Origin: UBA1479 sp002706405
GTDB lineage: Bacteria > Pseudomonadota > Alphaproteobacteria > Rhodospirillales > Casp-alpha2
Reading direction: 5' to 3'
Length of the DNA: 64,000 nucleotides
NCBI GenBank assembly: GCA_963972255.1
Contig: CAXATO010000003.1
Location: 62,001 to 126,000 of the forward strand
Every line of letters starts with the position of its first letter. Within the stretch, counting starts at the first letter, position 1. A program made the position numbers and the translations under genes. The notes below the pieces were generated by a model. That model had not been told where the DNA came from. It was given only the letters and a program-made list of their open reading frames with translations, and did not search any database. Of this stretch, positions 50,805 to 59,630 are shown in pieces.

Positions 50805-51308
50805 TCAGGCTTCGCCGACCGTATCCACCATGGCGGCGGCCACGGCGTCGTCGGCGGTGCGCCCACCCCAGATGACATACTGGAAAGCGGGATAAAACCG
50901 TTCGCACTCGTACAGCGCCGTTTCGACGATGTCTTCCATCTGGCTCAGGGTCGGGCCGTTGGCCCCGCGCATAGGCAGGACATGGCGGAACATGGGCAGG
51001 CCTTCATCGTCCCACATGCCGAAATGGCCGAGCCAGAGCTTCTCGTTGACCCGTGCCAGAAGCTCATACACCGGCGTGCGCCGCTCCTGGGGCACGCGCA
51101 TGTCGAAGGCACAGGTGAAGTGCATGGCCTCGATCTCTTCGTTCCAGGCGAAATAGAGGCTGTAGTCACACCAGGTTCCCGGCACTTGCACGGCCAGTTC
51201 CTGGTCGCTTCGGCGGTCGAAGGTCCAGTCGTTTCCTTCGACGATCTGTTCGACCAGATCCAAAGGATTGTGTTTATGGGTATCTACGGCGAATTCGAGT
51301 GCAGGCAT
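50805..51308 (-). CDS. YbjN-domain protein
   Basis: A 167-residue protein with the YbjN fold (WTFDRRSDQELAVQVPGTWCDYSLYFAWNEEIEAMHF). The family includes E. coli YbjN and type III chaperone-like proteins, with poorly defined roles in stress and motility. The start follows AAGGAG by 8 bases. Its position between ubiK and proC is frequently conserved in alphaproteobacteria. Confidence 0.9.
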   Translation of the reverse strand: MPALEFAVDTHKHNPLDLVEQIVEGNDWTFDRRSDQELAVQVPGTWCDYSLYFAWNEEIEAMHFTCAFDMRVPQERRTPVYELLARVNEKLWLGHFGMWDDEGLPMFRHVLPMRGANGPTLSQMEDIVETALYECERFYPAFQYVIWGGRTADDAVAAAMVDTVGEA

Positions 51309-51596
51309 GGCCGCTGCTCCTTCGTGGCTGGACCGGCGGCGCCCGGGCGGGCGCCTCCAGGCTTGTCGCCAAAGGGACACCCCACAACATCTCGGAGCTT
51401 ACCGAAATATGGTATCTGTGGCCCCCTTGGATACAAGAGGTAGCCTGCCTTAACGGGGATAGCCGTGCAAGGGCGGATTGGCGGGCTTTTGTGAATATTT
51501 GTGGAAGAATCGGGAATCAGAACGGCTTAGGCGCAATCGCGCGCAAAACCCACCGGACGCAAGGTCCTGAAACGATTCCATATATGGGTGGTGGCC
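51309..51596. other. Intergenic region between YbjN-like gene and ubiK
   Basis: These 288 bases contain the presumed promoter of the YbjN-like gene, including an AT-rich patch at about 51405-51450. No gene or strong hairpin is evident. Confidence 0.4.
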
Positions 51597-51932
51597 TTAG
51601 GCCTTGGCTTTACCGGCGGAAGCCTTGCGCGGGGCGGCTTTGGCGGCGGCTTTTTTCGCGGGTGCGCGCGGTTTGGCGGTCGTCGTTCCGGCCAATTGGG
51701 CCTCCAACTTGGCGACTCGGGCTTCCAGCTTTTCCTGGGCCGCGCGAGCGTTCTTCGCAACTTCGGCCATGGCATCGAATTCGTCGCGCGGCACAAGGTT
51801 GCCGTCGGCCAGGTAGCGTTCGACCTGCTGGCGAATCATGGTTTCGACTTCATCCTTGATGCCGGCAAGGGTCGCCACGGCGCCGTTGGCGACCTTGGCC
51901 AGATCGTCGAAGATTCGGTTGGACGTCTGCAT
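51597..51932 (-). CDS. ubiK: UbiK-family accessory factor (YqiC/BMFP)
   Basis: A 111-residue protein. RIFDDLAKVANGAVATLAGIKDEVETMIRQQVERYL is an amphipathic helix, followed by a trimeric coiled coil (RDEFDAMAEVAKNARAAQEKLEARVAKLEAQL) and a Lys/Ala-rich tail. UbiK homologues help ubiquinone synthesis enzymes work together on lipid. The low-complexity tail resembles that of L21 in this genome. It is transcribed divergently from hldD. Confidence 0.88.
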   Translation of the reverse strand: MQTSNRIFDDLAKVANGAVATLAGIKDEVETMIRQQVERYLADGNLVPRDEFDAMAEVAKNARAAQEKLEARVAKLEAQLAGTTTAKPRAPAKKAAAKAAPRKASAGKAKA

Positions 51933-52059
51933 CGTGGAACTCCTTGGCCCATGTCACGTGAATTGCAGGGAATATATGGTCCTGTTGGCGGGCTTTCGCA
52001 AGCGCCGCCGGGTCGCGCGCCCGGTTGCTCCCGGGGCCGGCCCATCCTATAAGCAGCCC

Positions 52060-53046
52060 ATGTATGTGGTCACCGGCGGCGCCGGGTTCATCGGATCGAA
52101 TATCGTGCACGGGCTGGAGGCTGCGGGCCTGGGCCCGGTGGCGGTTGTCGACCATATCGATTCGGACGAGAAAGCCCGCAACATCGCCAAGCGTCGGGAT
52201 GTGGAAACGGTCGCGCCCGAGGACCTCACTCGGTTTCTCGGTGCCAATACGGGCCGGATTCGCGGCGTCATCCACATGGGCGCCATCTCGGCGACCACGG
52301 AAACGCGGCTGGTCCGCATCATCAAGAACAACATCATCCTGTCCCGCCGCCTGTGGGATTGGTGCGCGGCACAGGGCGTGCCCTACATCTACGCGTCGTC
52401 GGCGGCGACCTACGGCGACGGCAGCCGGGGGTTCGACGACGACGGCGCCATCGACGCACTGAAGGCGCTGCAGCCGCTCAATCTGTACGGCTGGTCCAAG
52501 AATCAGTTCGACATCTGGGTCGCCGAACAGGTCGCGGCCGGGCGGCCCAAGCCGCCGGGCTGGGCCGGGCTCAAGTTCTTCAACGTGTTCGGGCCCAACG
52601 AATACCACAAGGGCCGCATGCAGTCGGTCGCCCGCCAGGTTTACGAGAAAGCCGCCCGGGGCGAGACCTGCACCTTGTTCAAATCCCATAATCCGGATTA
52701 CCCCGACGGCGGCCAGCTCCGTGATTTCGTCTGGGTCGGCGATTGCGTCGACATGGTGCTGTGGCTGCTGGATCATCCCGAGGCATCAGGCCTGTTCAAC
52801 TGCGGGTCGGGCAAGGCGCGCAGCTTCGCCGACCTGGCCGCCGCCGTCTATCGGGCGCTCGGCAAGGAGCCCAAGATCGACTTCGTGCCGACCCCCGAAG
52901 ACATCCGCGACAAGTACCAGTATTTCACGGAAGCTCGCATGGAGCGCATCCGCGCCGCCGGCTACACGCATCCGCAAACACCGTTGGAAGAGGGCGTGCG
53001 CCGCTACGTGCAGGACTTCCTCGCCGCCGACGACCCCTATCTGTGA
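52060..53046 (+). CDS. hldD: ADP-L-glycero-D-manno-heptose 6-epimerase
   Basis: The 328-residue SDR epimerase makes the heptose precursor of LPS inner core. It has the NAD-binding MYVVTGGAGFIGSNI at the start, HMGAISATTETR near residue 72, and the catalytic YGWSKNQFD near 145. FNVFGPNEYHKGRMQSVA near 175 and YQYFTEARMERIRAAGY near 288 are also typical of RfaD/HldD. The start is the first ATG of the domain; a longer frame upstream overlaps nothing but lacks similarity. Confidence 0.93.
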   Translation: MYVVTGGAGFIGSNIVHGLEAAGLGPVAVVDHIDSDEKARNIAKRRDVETVAPEDLTRFLGANTGRIRGVIHMGAISATTETRLVRIIKNNIILSRRLWDWCAAQGVPYIYASSAATYGDGSRGFDDDGAIDALKALQPLNLYGWSKNQFDIWVAEQVAAGRPKPPGWAGLKFFNVFGPNEYHKGRMQSVARQVYEKAARGETCTLFKSHNPDYPDGGQLRDFVWVGDCVDMVLWLLDHPEASGLFNCGSGKARSFADLAAAVYRALGKEPKIDFVPTPEDIRDKYQYFTEARMERIRAAGYTHPQTPLEEGVRRYVQDFLAADDPYL

Positions 53047-53059
53047 TGGGCAGCCTCGC

Positions 53060-53935
53060 ATGACCTTCGCGCTCATTCTTCCCGTCCTGGCCTTTCCCGC
53101 CATCGATCCGATCATCGTCGAGATCGGCCCCTTCGCCGTTCGCTGGTACGCGCTGGCCTATATCAGCGGGCTGATCCTGGGCTGGCGCTACGTGCTACGC
53201 CTGACCGGGGATCTGCCGACGCGGGCCGTTCAGGTCACGGACGAACACGGCAAGACCACGACCGTGCAGGAGCCTGTCGTCAGCCGCCTGGCCGTCGATG
53301 ATTTCCTGGTCTGGGCGACGATCGGCGTGGTCCTGGGTGGACGGCTCGGCTACGTGCTGTTCTACAAGCCCGGGTTCTACTTCGAGAACCCCTTGAACAT
53401 CCTGACGGTTTGGCAGGGCGGCATGTCGTTTCACGGCGGCCTGCTGGGGGTTTGTGTCGCGACCATCCTGTTCTGCCGCAAGCGGGACATCCCGCTGTTC
53501 ACCTTTGCCGACATGCTGGGCGCGGCAGCACCCATCGGCCTGTTCTTCGGGCGGATCGCCAATTTCATCAACGGCGAGTTGTTCGGGCGCGCGGCCGATG
53601 TGCCCTGGGCCATGGTGTTCCCCTATGGCGGCCCGCTGGCCCGGCACCCGAGCCAGATCTATGAGGCCCTGCTCGAAGGGCTCGTGCTGTTCGTCGTGAT
53701 GGCGATCCTGTGGCGGCGGCCGGGGCTGCGTGCCAAGCCCGGTACCCTCGCCGGATTGTTTTTCATCGGCTATGGGGCGGCGCGCATCACCGCCGAATTC
53801 TTCCGTGAACCCGATGCCTATCTCGGATTCCTGTTCCAGGGGGCGACCATGGGCCAACTCTTGTGCCTGCCGATGATCGCCTTCGGCTTGTGGCTGATCT
53901 GGCGCGCCGGCCGAGTGGCCAAAACGGGCGCATGA
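53060..53935 (+). CDS. lgt: Phosphatidylglycerol-prolipoprotein diacylglyceryl transferase
   Basis: A 291-residue inner-membrane enzyme with about seven helices that attaches diacylglycerol to the lipobox cysteine. The motifs RWYALAYISGL near residue 24, GGMSFHGGLLGV near 122 and the Lgt signature GRIANFINGELFGR near 167 are intact, as is HPSQIYEALLEG. The start at 53060 fits the first membrane segment. Its stop overlaps the next gene by 4 bases. Two lipoproteins in this window are potential substrates. Confidence 0.96.
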   Translation: MTFALILPVLAFPAIDPIIVEIGPFAVRWYALAYISGLILGWRYVLRLTGDLPTRAVQVTDEHGKTTTVQEPVVSRLAVDDFLVWATIGVVLGGRLGYVLFYKPGFYFENPLNILTVWQGGMSFHGGLLGVCVATILFCRKRDIPLFTFADMLGAAAPIGLFFGRIANFINGELFGRAADVPWAMVFPYGGPLARHPSQIYEALLEGLVLFVVMAILWRRPGLRAKPGTLAGLFFIGYGAARITAEFFREPDAYLGFLFQGATMGQLLCLPMIAFGLWLIWRAGRVAKTGA

Positions 53936-55023
53936 CGGCGCTGCTCGCGCATCTCCGCCGCCGCATCGCCCTGGAAGGGCCGCTGACCGTCGCCCGCTAC
54001 ATGGAAGAATGCCTGGGCAACCCCGCCCACGGCTACTACATGACCCGCGATCCCTTAGGCGCCGCCGGCGATTTCACCACCGCCCCGGAAATATCCCAGA
54101 TGTTCGGTGAACTGATCGGCCTTTGGGCCGCCGTGCAGTGGCAGGCCATGGGAGAGCCGGAGTCCGTGCATCTGGTCGAACTGGGCCCGGGGCGCGGCAC
54201 CCTGATGGCGGACGCGCTGCGCGCGGTCGCAACGGTGGCCCCTTTCCGGGCCGCCGTGCAGGTGCATTTGGTCGAAACCAGCCCGGTGTTGCGTGACCGC
54301 CAGCGGGACACCCTGGCGGCCCACCATCCCGATGTCCGGCCGCAATGGTGGAACGACCTGTCCCAAGTCCCGGCGGGTCCCGCCCTGGTCATCGCCAACG
54401 AATTTTTCGACGCCTTGCCGATCCGCCAATTCCTGCGCGGGGCCGAGGGCTGGCGTGAACGTCTGGTCGCCTGGGATCAGGACGCCGACGCCCTGGCCTT
54501 TGTCCTGTCGGGGGCGCAGGCGGAAAGCCCGCTGATCCCGCCGCCCCTCAACGCGGTGCCAGAGGACAGCCTGATCGAAATCTGCCCCGTCGGCCTGCGC
54601 AAGGGCCATACCCTGGCGGCGCGGCTGGCGGCCGAGGGCGGGGCGGCGCTGATCGTCGATTACGGGCATGACCGCAGTGCCCCCGGCGACACCCTGCAGG
54701 CGGTCAAGGACCACGAATACGCGGACGTGTTGGCCGACCCGGGCGAAGCCGACCTGACCGCCCATGTCGATTTTCAGCAACTGGCCCAGACCTGCATCCA
54801 GGCCGGTGCCGTGACCTTCGGCCCCGTCGGGCAGGGGGCGTTCCTGTCATCCCTCGGCATCGGTCAGCGGGCCCAGGCGCTGTCCGCCCGGGCCGACGCC
54901 GGCCAGCAAGAGGCGATCGCGGCGGCTCTGGCCCGCCTGACCGGCGACGACCAGATGGGACGCCTGTTCCGGGTTCTGGCCGTGCAGCATCCGAGCCTGC
55001 CGGCACCGCCCGGATTTGAATAG
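53932..55023 (+). CDS. SAM-dependent methyltransferase, MidA/NDUFAF7 family
   Basis: The 363-residue protein shows the MidA/NDUFAF7 marks: MEECLGNPAHGYYMTRDPLGAAGDFTTAPEISQMFGELIG near residue 25 and VELGPGRGTLMAD near 83 as the SAM site. Mitochondrial NDUFAF7 methylates an arginine of complex I; the bacterial role is likely similar. The chosen ATG overlaps the lgt stop. The lgt-midA-pgeF order is conserved. Confidence 0.92.
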   Translation: MTALLAHLRRRIALEGPLTVARYMEECLGNPAHGYYMTRDPLGAAGDFTTAPEISQMFGELIGLWAAVQWQAMGEPESVHLVELGPGRGTLMADALRAVATVAPFRAAVQVHLVETSPVLRDRQRDTLAAHHPDVRPQWWNDLSQVPAGPALVIANEFFDALPIRQFLRGAEGWRERLVAWDQDADALAFVLSGAQAESPLIPPPLNAVPEDSLIEICPVGLRKGHTLAARLAAEGGAALIVDYGHDRSAPGDTLQAVKDHEYADVLADPGEADLTAHVDFQQLAQTCIQAGAVTFGPVGQGAFLSSLGIGQRAQALSARADAGQQEAIAAALARLTGDDQMGRLFRVLAVQHPSLPAPPGFE

Positions 55024-55029
55024 ACCGCC

Positions 55030-55854
55030 ATGAACAAGGTAAAAGTCCCGATGGCTCAAACTCCTGAAACCCGGACCCTCGACATCGTCCGCGCTCCCAA
55101 TCTGGCCGACCAGAAGGGGATCATGCACGGCTTCTTCACCCGCCGGGGCGGGGTCTCGGGCGGTATCTACGCCGGGCTCAACTGCGGCCAGGGGTCCAAG
55201 GACGATCCGGACCATGTCCGGGAAAACAAGCGCCGGGCCATGGCGGCGATGGGCCTGGGGGCTGATGACCTGGCCCTGGTCCACCAGGTCCATTCACCCG
55301 ACGTGTGGACCGCCGATGCTCCCCGTGATCGCGCGGCGATGGAAAAGGCCGACGCCTTGGTCAGCCGTCGTGCGGGCCTGGCGCTCGGCATTTTGACCGC
55401 CGATTGCGCCCCCGTGCTGTTCGCCGACGGAACCTCGGGTGTGGCCGCCGCCGCCCATGCGGGCTGGCGGGGGGCGATGTCCGGGGTGCTGGAAAACACC
55501 GTCGCACGCATGGAAGCGCAGGGTGCCAAGCGATCCAATATCCATGCCGCCCTCGGCCCCTGCATCCGCCAGCCGTCCTACGAGGTCGGCCAGGACATGA
55601 AGGATGCCTTCGCCGAACGCCACGATGACCATGAGAAGTATTTCGCCGGCGGCGCGCGGCCCGGGCACTACCAGTTCGATCTTGCGGGCTTTATCATGGA
55701 CCGGCTGGCGGCCCTGAACCTGGCCACCACCCATGACGTGGGGCTCGACACCTATGCCGATGCCGAGCGATTCTACAGCTATCGCCGCGCCACCCATCAG
55801 GGCGAGCCCGATTACGGGCGCGAGCTTGCCGTGGTCGCGCTGGCCACCGGCTGA
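55030..55854 (+). CDS. pgeF: Peptidoglycan editing factor PgeF (DUF152/YfiH)
   Basis: A 274-residue protein with zinc-site motifs HQVHSPDVW near residue 84, TADCAPVLFAD near 123 and AAAHAGWRGAMSG near 140, plus GPCIRQPSYEVGQ near 178. It removes wrongly incorporated residues from peptidoglycan precursors and was earlier called polyphenol oxidase or laccase. The start could also be the ATG seven codons later (MAQTPE). It is followed by a tiny reading frame. Confidence 0.93.
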   Translation: MNKVKVPMAQTPETRTLDIVRAPNLADQKGIMHGFFTRRGGVSGGIYAGLNCGQGSKDDPDHVRENKRRAMAAMGLGADDLALVHQVHSPDVWTADAPRDRAAMEKADALVSRRAGLALGILTADCAPVLFADGTSGVAAAAHAGWRGAMSGVLENTVARMEAQGAKRSNIHAALGPCIRQPSYEVGQDMKDAFAERHDDHEKYFAGGARPGHYQFDLAGFIMDRLAALNLATTHDVGLDTYADAERFYSYRRATHQGEPDYGRELAVVALATG

Positions 55855-55866
55855 GGAGCCAAAACG

Positions 55867-55935
55867 ATGCCCTATCTGGCGGTCTTGACCTTGGCGACGC
55901 TCGCGGTGATTCTCGTCACCTGCGTTATCGTTTAG
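55867..55935 (+). CDS. Possible 22-aa single-helix membrane peptide
   Basis: ATG to TAG gives MPYLAVLTLATLAVILVTCVIV, almost wholly hydrophobic and long enough for one membrane helix. A clear GAGGAG lies 9 bases before the ATG, and the frame fits exactly in the gap between pgeF and the lipoprotein gene. Such dual-use small proteins occur in bacteria, but expression is unproven and short chance frames exist. Confidence 0.5.
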   Translation: MPYLAVLTLATLAVILVTCVIV

Positions 55936-55950
55936 AAGCGCCATCGTCTG

Positions 55951-57633
55951 ATGACGCGTGAAGCCGAAGGACGAACGGCCTTGCGGGCAACGGTTCAATT
56001 CGCGATCTGGGTTTTTGCGGCGGCGGCGCTGGCCGTGACCGCCTGCACGCCCGTGCCGCGCGCCTTCGCCCCGGGCGAAGTGGACAGCGTCGGCAACGCC
56101 ATCGTCCACGGCACCTTTACCAAGGGTATCCAGGTCAATCCGGTCGAGGGCACGGCGCCCATCATGTCCAAGATTCTGGCGCGGACCACGGCCGATTCCT
56201 TCGAACCCTACGGCCTGCCCGCCGGGGTGGCACCCTTCGATGCCTCGGAATACATCCTTCACGGTCGCGCCCACCGCGACAAGAACCCCAACGCCATTCC
56301 TTACGTCACCATCCATTGGCAATTGTCCAACAAGGACGGCCTGCTGCTGGCCGATCTGGAGCAGCCCGTCGACGCGACCAGCGGGGAATGGGAGTTCGGC
56401 ACGCCCGAGGTCATCATCCGCGTCGCCGAGGACGTCGCCCACCGTGTCGCCGCCATCCTGGCCGGGATCGCCCCGGCCCAGGCGGAACCGGCCCCGGACA
56501 AGGGCATCTTCGTGATGCCGGTCGAAGGGGCGCCCGGTGACGGCGATTTTTCCCTGACCCGCGCCATCGCCGAGGCCCTGAAGGTGCGGGGCACCCGCCT
56601 GACCCGGTACCGAGAGCAGGCGAAATACGTTCTCAACGGAAAGATGGAGGTCTCGCCCTCGGTTCAGGGCCGCCAGGGCGTGCGCATCACCTGGCGCCTG
56701 TCCCGCCCCGACGGCAAGGAAGTGGGCAAGGCCGAACAGGACAACACCGTGCCGTCGGGCACCTTCGATGAGCAATGGATGCCGACCGCGCGGCTGATCG
56801 CCGCCGCCGCCGTCGACGGCATCCATGAGGTCATCAGCGGTTGGGAAGAGCGTGAACGCATGCTGGCCGACGGCCGCGGCTTGGGCGTGCCGGACAATCT
56901 GGACGAGGCCGGCCTGCCGAAGCCCGGCGGCCCCAAACGGGTGATCGCCAAGATGCAGGACCATCTGGTGCCGCTGGATGCGCCGGTCAACAAGGATGCT
57001 CCGGCCGAGAAGACCGCCCGGGAGGAATTGGAAGACGCCCGCCCCGAGGCGGCCGAGAGCGCCTTGCCGCCGGCCGAGGCGCCAAGTGTGCTCGGCCCCG
57101 AGGACGCGGCCGGTGAAAAGGTCATCGAGGATACGTTCCAGCCGCCGACCCTGCGGACCCACGATGAAGACGCCGCCAATTCCTTCCTGATCGCCGAGGT
57201 CACGGGGGCGCCCGGCAACGGCAATCGCCTGCTGGGCGAGGCGTTGAAGCGGGTGCTGCGGGCGCGCGACCAGAACGTCACCGACGATCCGCGCCAGGCC
57301 CGATTCCTGGTGCGCGGCCTGGTCGTCATGTCGGAGCCCATGAACGGCAAGCAGAGCGCCCGCATCGTGTGGTCGGTCGAGGATATCGAGGGCAAGGCCC
57401 TCGGCAGTGCCGAGCAGAACAATACGGTAACGGCGGGTGCGCTCGACGACAATTGGGGGGAAACGGCGCTCGATGTCGCCATGGGCGCGGTCGTGGGCAT
57501 TCAGCGTGTTCTTGGCGACAAGGCGCGCCCGTTTGCCCGCCGGCTGCCGGCCGACTCCGTGCCGCCGCCCGCGAAAAGCGGAGAGACTCTTCCCTGGGAC
57601 CCTGGCGATGCCATTCCGCCGCCCCGGCGATAA
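55951..57633 (+). CDS. Predicted lipoprotein with three homologous domains, function unknown
   Basis: This 560-residue protein has a signal helix ending in the lipobox AVTAC (Cys32). Three related segments follow: about 45-165, 185-297 and 405-520. Each contains a variant of ITWRLSRPDGKEVGKAEQDN followed by an Asn/Gly/Ala stretch and a terminal helix. A Pro/Glu-rich linker joins the second and third. I do not recognise the family, but repeated beta-rich domains anchored to the outer membrane suggest a scaffold or binding role. It lies between pgeF and prs and is matched on the other strand only by a shadow frame. Confidence 0.75.
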   Translation: MTREAEGRTALRATVQFAIWVFAAAALAVTACTPVPRAFAPGEVDSVGNAIVHGTFTKGIQVNPVEGTAPIMSKILARTTADSFEPYGLPAGVAPFDASEYILHGRAHRDKNPNAIPYVTIHWQLSNKDGLLLADLEQPVDATSGEWEFGTPEVIIRVAEDVAHRVAAILAGIAPAQAEPAPDKGIFVMPVEGAPGDGDFSLTRAIAEALKVRGTRLTRYREQAKYVLNGKMEVSPSVQGRQGVRITWRLSRPDGKEVGKAEQDNTVPSGTFDEQWMPTARLIAAAAVDGIHEVISGWEERERMLADGRGLGVPDNLDEAGLPKPGGPKRVIAKMQDHLVPLDAPVNKDAPAEKTAREELEDARPEAAESALPPAEAPSVLGPEDAAGEKVIEDTFQPPTLRTHDEDAANSFLIAEVTGAPGNGNRLLGEALKRVLRARDQNVTDDPRQARFLVRGLVVMSEPMNGKQSARIVWSVEDIEGKALGSAEQNNTVTAGALDDNWGETALDVAMGAVVGIQRVLGDKARPFARRLPADSVPPPAKSGETLPWDPGDAIPPPRR

Positions 57634-57672
57634 TATGATAAGTATTTGAAAATACAGGACTATGAAAGATCG

Positions 57673-57701
57673 TTTACAGGCGGGGCCGGCATTGTTAGAG
57701 T
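57673..57701 (+). promoter_or_regulatory. Sigma-70-type promoter of prs
   Basis: TTTACA at 57673-57678 and TAGAGT at 57696-57701 with a 17-base spacer, about 100 bases upstream of the prs ATG. A hairpin ttttgc/gcaaaa (57763-57788 region) lies in the leader. Confidence 0.65.
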
Positions 57702-57803
57702 CCGCGCGCCCGACGCGGGAATATCCCGTATCGGCGCTCGGCACCGGCATCTCCAGGGGTGGTTTTGCTCCGCCTTCGGACGCAAAACGGAAAGTGCGCA
57801 GCC

Positions 57804-58736
57804 ATGAAAATCCTTGCATGTAATTCCAATCGGCCGCTTGCGGAGGCGATTTCCGCCTATCTCAACCTGCCGCTGACCAAAGCCTCGATCCGGCGTTTCT
57901 CCGACATGGAAGTGTTCGTCGAGATCCAGGAAAACGTGCGCGGCGAAGATGTGTTCGTCATCCAGTCGACCTCGTTCCCGGCCAATGACAACTTGATGGA
58001 ACTGCTGGTCACGCTGGACGCGTTACGCCGCGGTTCCGCCCGCCGGGTAACCGCCGTCATTCCTTACTTCGGTTATGCCCGCCAGGACCGGAAGTCCGGC
58101 CCGCGAACGCCGATCTCGGCCAAGCTGGTCGCCAACCTGATTACGGAAGCCGGTGCGGACCGGGTCCTGACCATGGACCTGCACGCCGGGCAAATTCAGG
58201 GCTTCTTCGACATCCCGACGGATAACCTCTACGCCGAACCGGTGCTGGCCAAGGACATTCAGGATCGTGAAGACGGCGCCGATCTGGTCATCGTCTCGCC
58301 GGACGTAGGCGGCGTGGTGCGTGCGCGGGCGCTGGCCAAGCGCCTGGATGGTGATTTGGCCATCATCGACAAGCGCCGCGAACGGGCCGGTGTCAGCGAA
58401 GTCATGAACATCATCGGCGACGTCGAAGGCCGGCGCTGCATCCTGGTCGACGATATCGTCGACAGCGCCGGCACACTCTGCAACGCCGCCGTGGCACTGA
58501 TGGAACAGGGGGCCGAGGCCGTTTCCGCCTATGTCACCCACGGGGTTCTGTCCGGCGGCGCCGTGGCGCGGGTGTCGTCCTCGCCCATGGATCGGCTCTG
58601 CGTGACCGACAGCATCATGGCGACGGAAGCCGTGCGCGTTGCCCATAACATCGAGCAGCTGACGGTCGCCCCCCTGATTGCCGAGGCCATGCGCCGGATT
58701 TCCGAAGAATCCTCGGTGTCGTCCCTGTTTAATTGA
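57804..58736 (+). CDS. prs: Ribose-phosphate pyrophosphokinase
   Basis: The 310-residue enzyme makes PRPP from ribose-5-phosphate and ATP. Motifs include FSDMEVFVEIQENVRGEDVFVIQS, PYFGYARQDRK, the ATP-site MDLHAGQIQGFFDIPTDNL near residue 127 and the PRPP loop CILVDDIVDSAGTLCNAA near 212. I chose the ATG before KILACNSN. It has its own promoter and terminator, so it is probably expressed independently. Confidence 0.97.
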   Translation: MKILACNSNRPLAEAISAYLNLPLTKASIRRFSDMEVFVEIQENVRGEDVFVIQSTSFPANDNLMELLVTLDALRRGSARRVTAVIPYFGYARQDRKSGPRTPISAKLVANLITEAGADRVLTMDLHAGQIQGFFDIPTDNLYAEPVLAKDIQDREDGADLVIVSPDVGGVVRARALAKRLDGDLAIIDKRRERAGVSEVMNIIGDVEGRRCILVDDIVDSAGTLCNAAVALMEQGAEAVSAYVTHGVLSGGAVARVSSSPMDRLCVTDSIMATEAVRVAHNIEQLTVAPLIAEAMRRISEESSVSSLFN

Positions 58737-58739
58737 GGG

Positions 58740-58763
58740 AAGGCCCCGACGGGCCTTTTCTCG
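58740..58763 (+). terminator. Intrinsic terminator after prs
   Basis: aaggccc (58740-58746) pairs with gggcctt (58751-58757) around a 4-base loop, followed by a T-rich run. It lies 3 bases after the stop. Confidence 0.8.
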
Positions 58764-58852
58764 TTTTCCGATCTCTGACCTAATCGTGACGGCGCCGGTG
58801 ACCGGGGCCGTCGCCGTTGCCTATGAGACGCATTACGTAAGGACGACCGATC

Positions 58853-59617
58853 ATGGACCTGCCGAAGACACCCTCATTCCGCGTGGATGGCCGCAAGGCC
58901 CTGGTGACCGGAGCCGGTCGGGGCATCGGCCTGGCCGCCGCCGCGGCTCTGGCCGAGGCGGGGGCCCATGTGACGCTCTGTGCGCGATCGGGAAATGAGG
59001 TCGCTGCGGCCGCCGAGGCCATCCGCGCCCGCGGCCAGGAGGCCGAGGCCCTAACCCTGGACGTCACCGACACGGCCCGCATGCAGGCCGAAATCGCGGC
59101 CCGCGGCCCGTTCCAGATTCTGTTCAACAACGCCGGCGGTAACCGCCCGCAGGAATTGTTGGAAATCACGGAAGAAGATTACGATGCGGTCACGAACCTG
59201 AACGTGCGTGCCGCCCTCTTCGTCGCCCAGGCGGTCGTGAAAGGCTTGGTCGAGGCCGGCCTGCCCGGCTCCCTCATCAACGTGTCGTCGCAGATGGGCC
59301 TGGTCGGCGGGCCCAAGCGCACGGTCTATTGCGCCACCAAGCATGCCATCGAAGGGGCGACCAAGGCCATGGCCTGGGAACTGGGCGACCAGGGCATTCG
59401 CGTCAACACGATCTGTCCGACCTTCATCGAAACGCCGATGACGGAAGGCTTTCTGGCCGATGCCGACTTCGTCACCTTCGTGAAATCGAAGATCGCCCTG
59501 GGCCGTCTGGGCCAGGTCGAGGACCTGATGGGCGCCGTGGTGTTTCTGGCATCCGACGCGTCCAGCCTGATGACGGGGGCGTCCCTGGTCGTCGACGGCG
59601 GCTGGACGGCGCAGTAA
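58853..59617 (+). CDS. SDR-family oxidoreductase
   Basis: A 254-residue classical SDR: cofactor motif TGAGRGIGLAAAAAL near residue 18, FNNAGG near 93, catalytic Ser in INVSSQMG near 143 and YCATK near 157, then a C-terminal GRLGQVEDLMGAVVFLASDASSLMTG. The substrate is undetermined. It is followed 13 bases later by mntP, but that may not be functional coupling. Confidence 0.88.
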   Translation: MDLPKTPSFRVDGRKALVTGAGRGIGLAAAAALAEAGAHVTLCARSGNEVAAAAEAIRARGQEAEALTLDVTDTARMQAEIAARGPFQILFNNAGGNRPQELLEITEEDYDAVTNLNVRAALFVAQAVVKGLVEAGLPGSLINVSSQMGLVGGPKRTVYCATKHAIEGATKAMAWELGDQGIRVNTICPTFIETPMTEGFLADADFVTFVKSKIALGRLGQVEDLMGAVVFLASDASSLMTGASLVVDGGWTAQ

Positions 59618-59630
59618 ATCCGGATCGACC

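Noticed and set aside
55294..57819. 841-codon open frame on the minus strand
   Set aside because: It lies antisense to pgeF and the lipoprotein gene, whose motifs (zinc site, lipobox) are clear; long antisense frames are expected at this GC content and the predicted protein is low-complexity Gly/His/Arg-rich.
59618..59630. Manganese riboswitch upstream of mntP
   Set aside because: Only 13 bases separate mntP from the preceding gene, too few for the yybP-ykoY structure.
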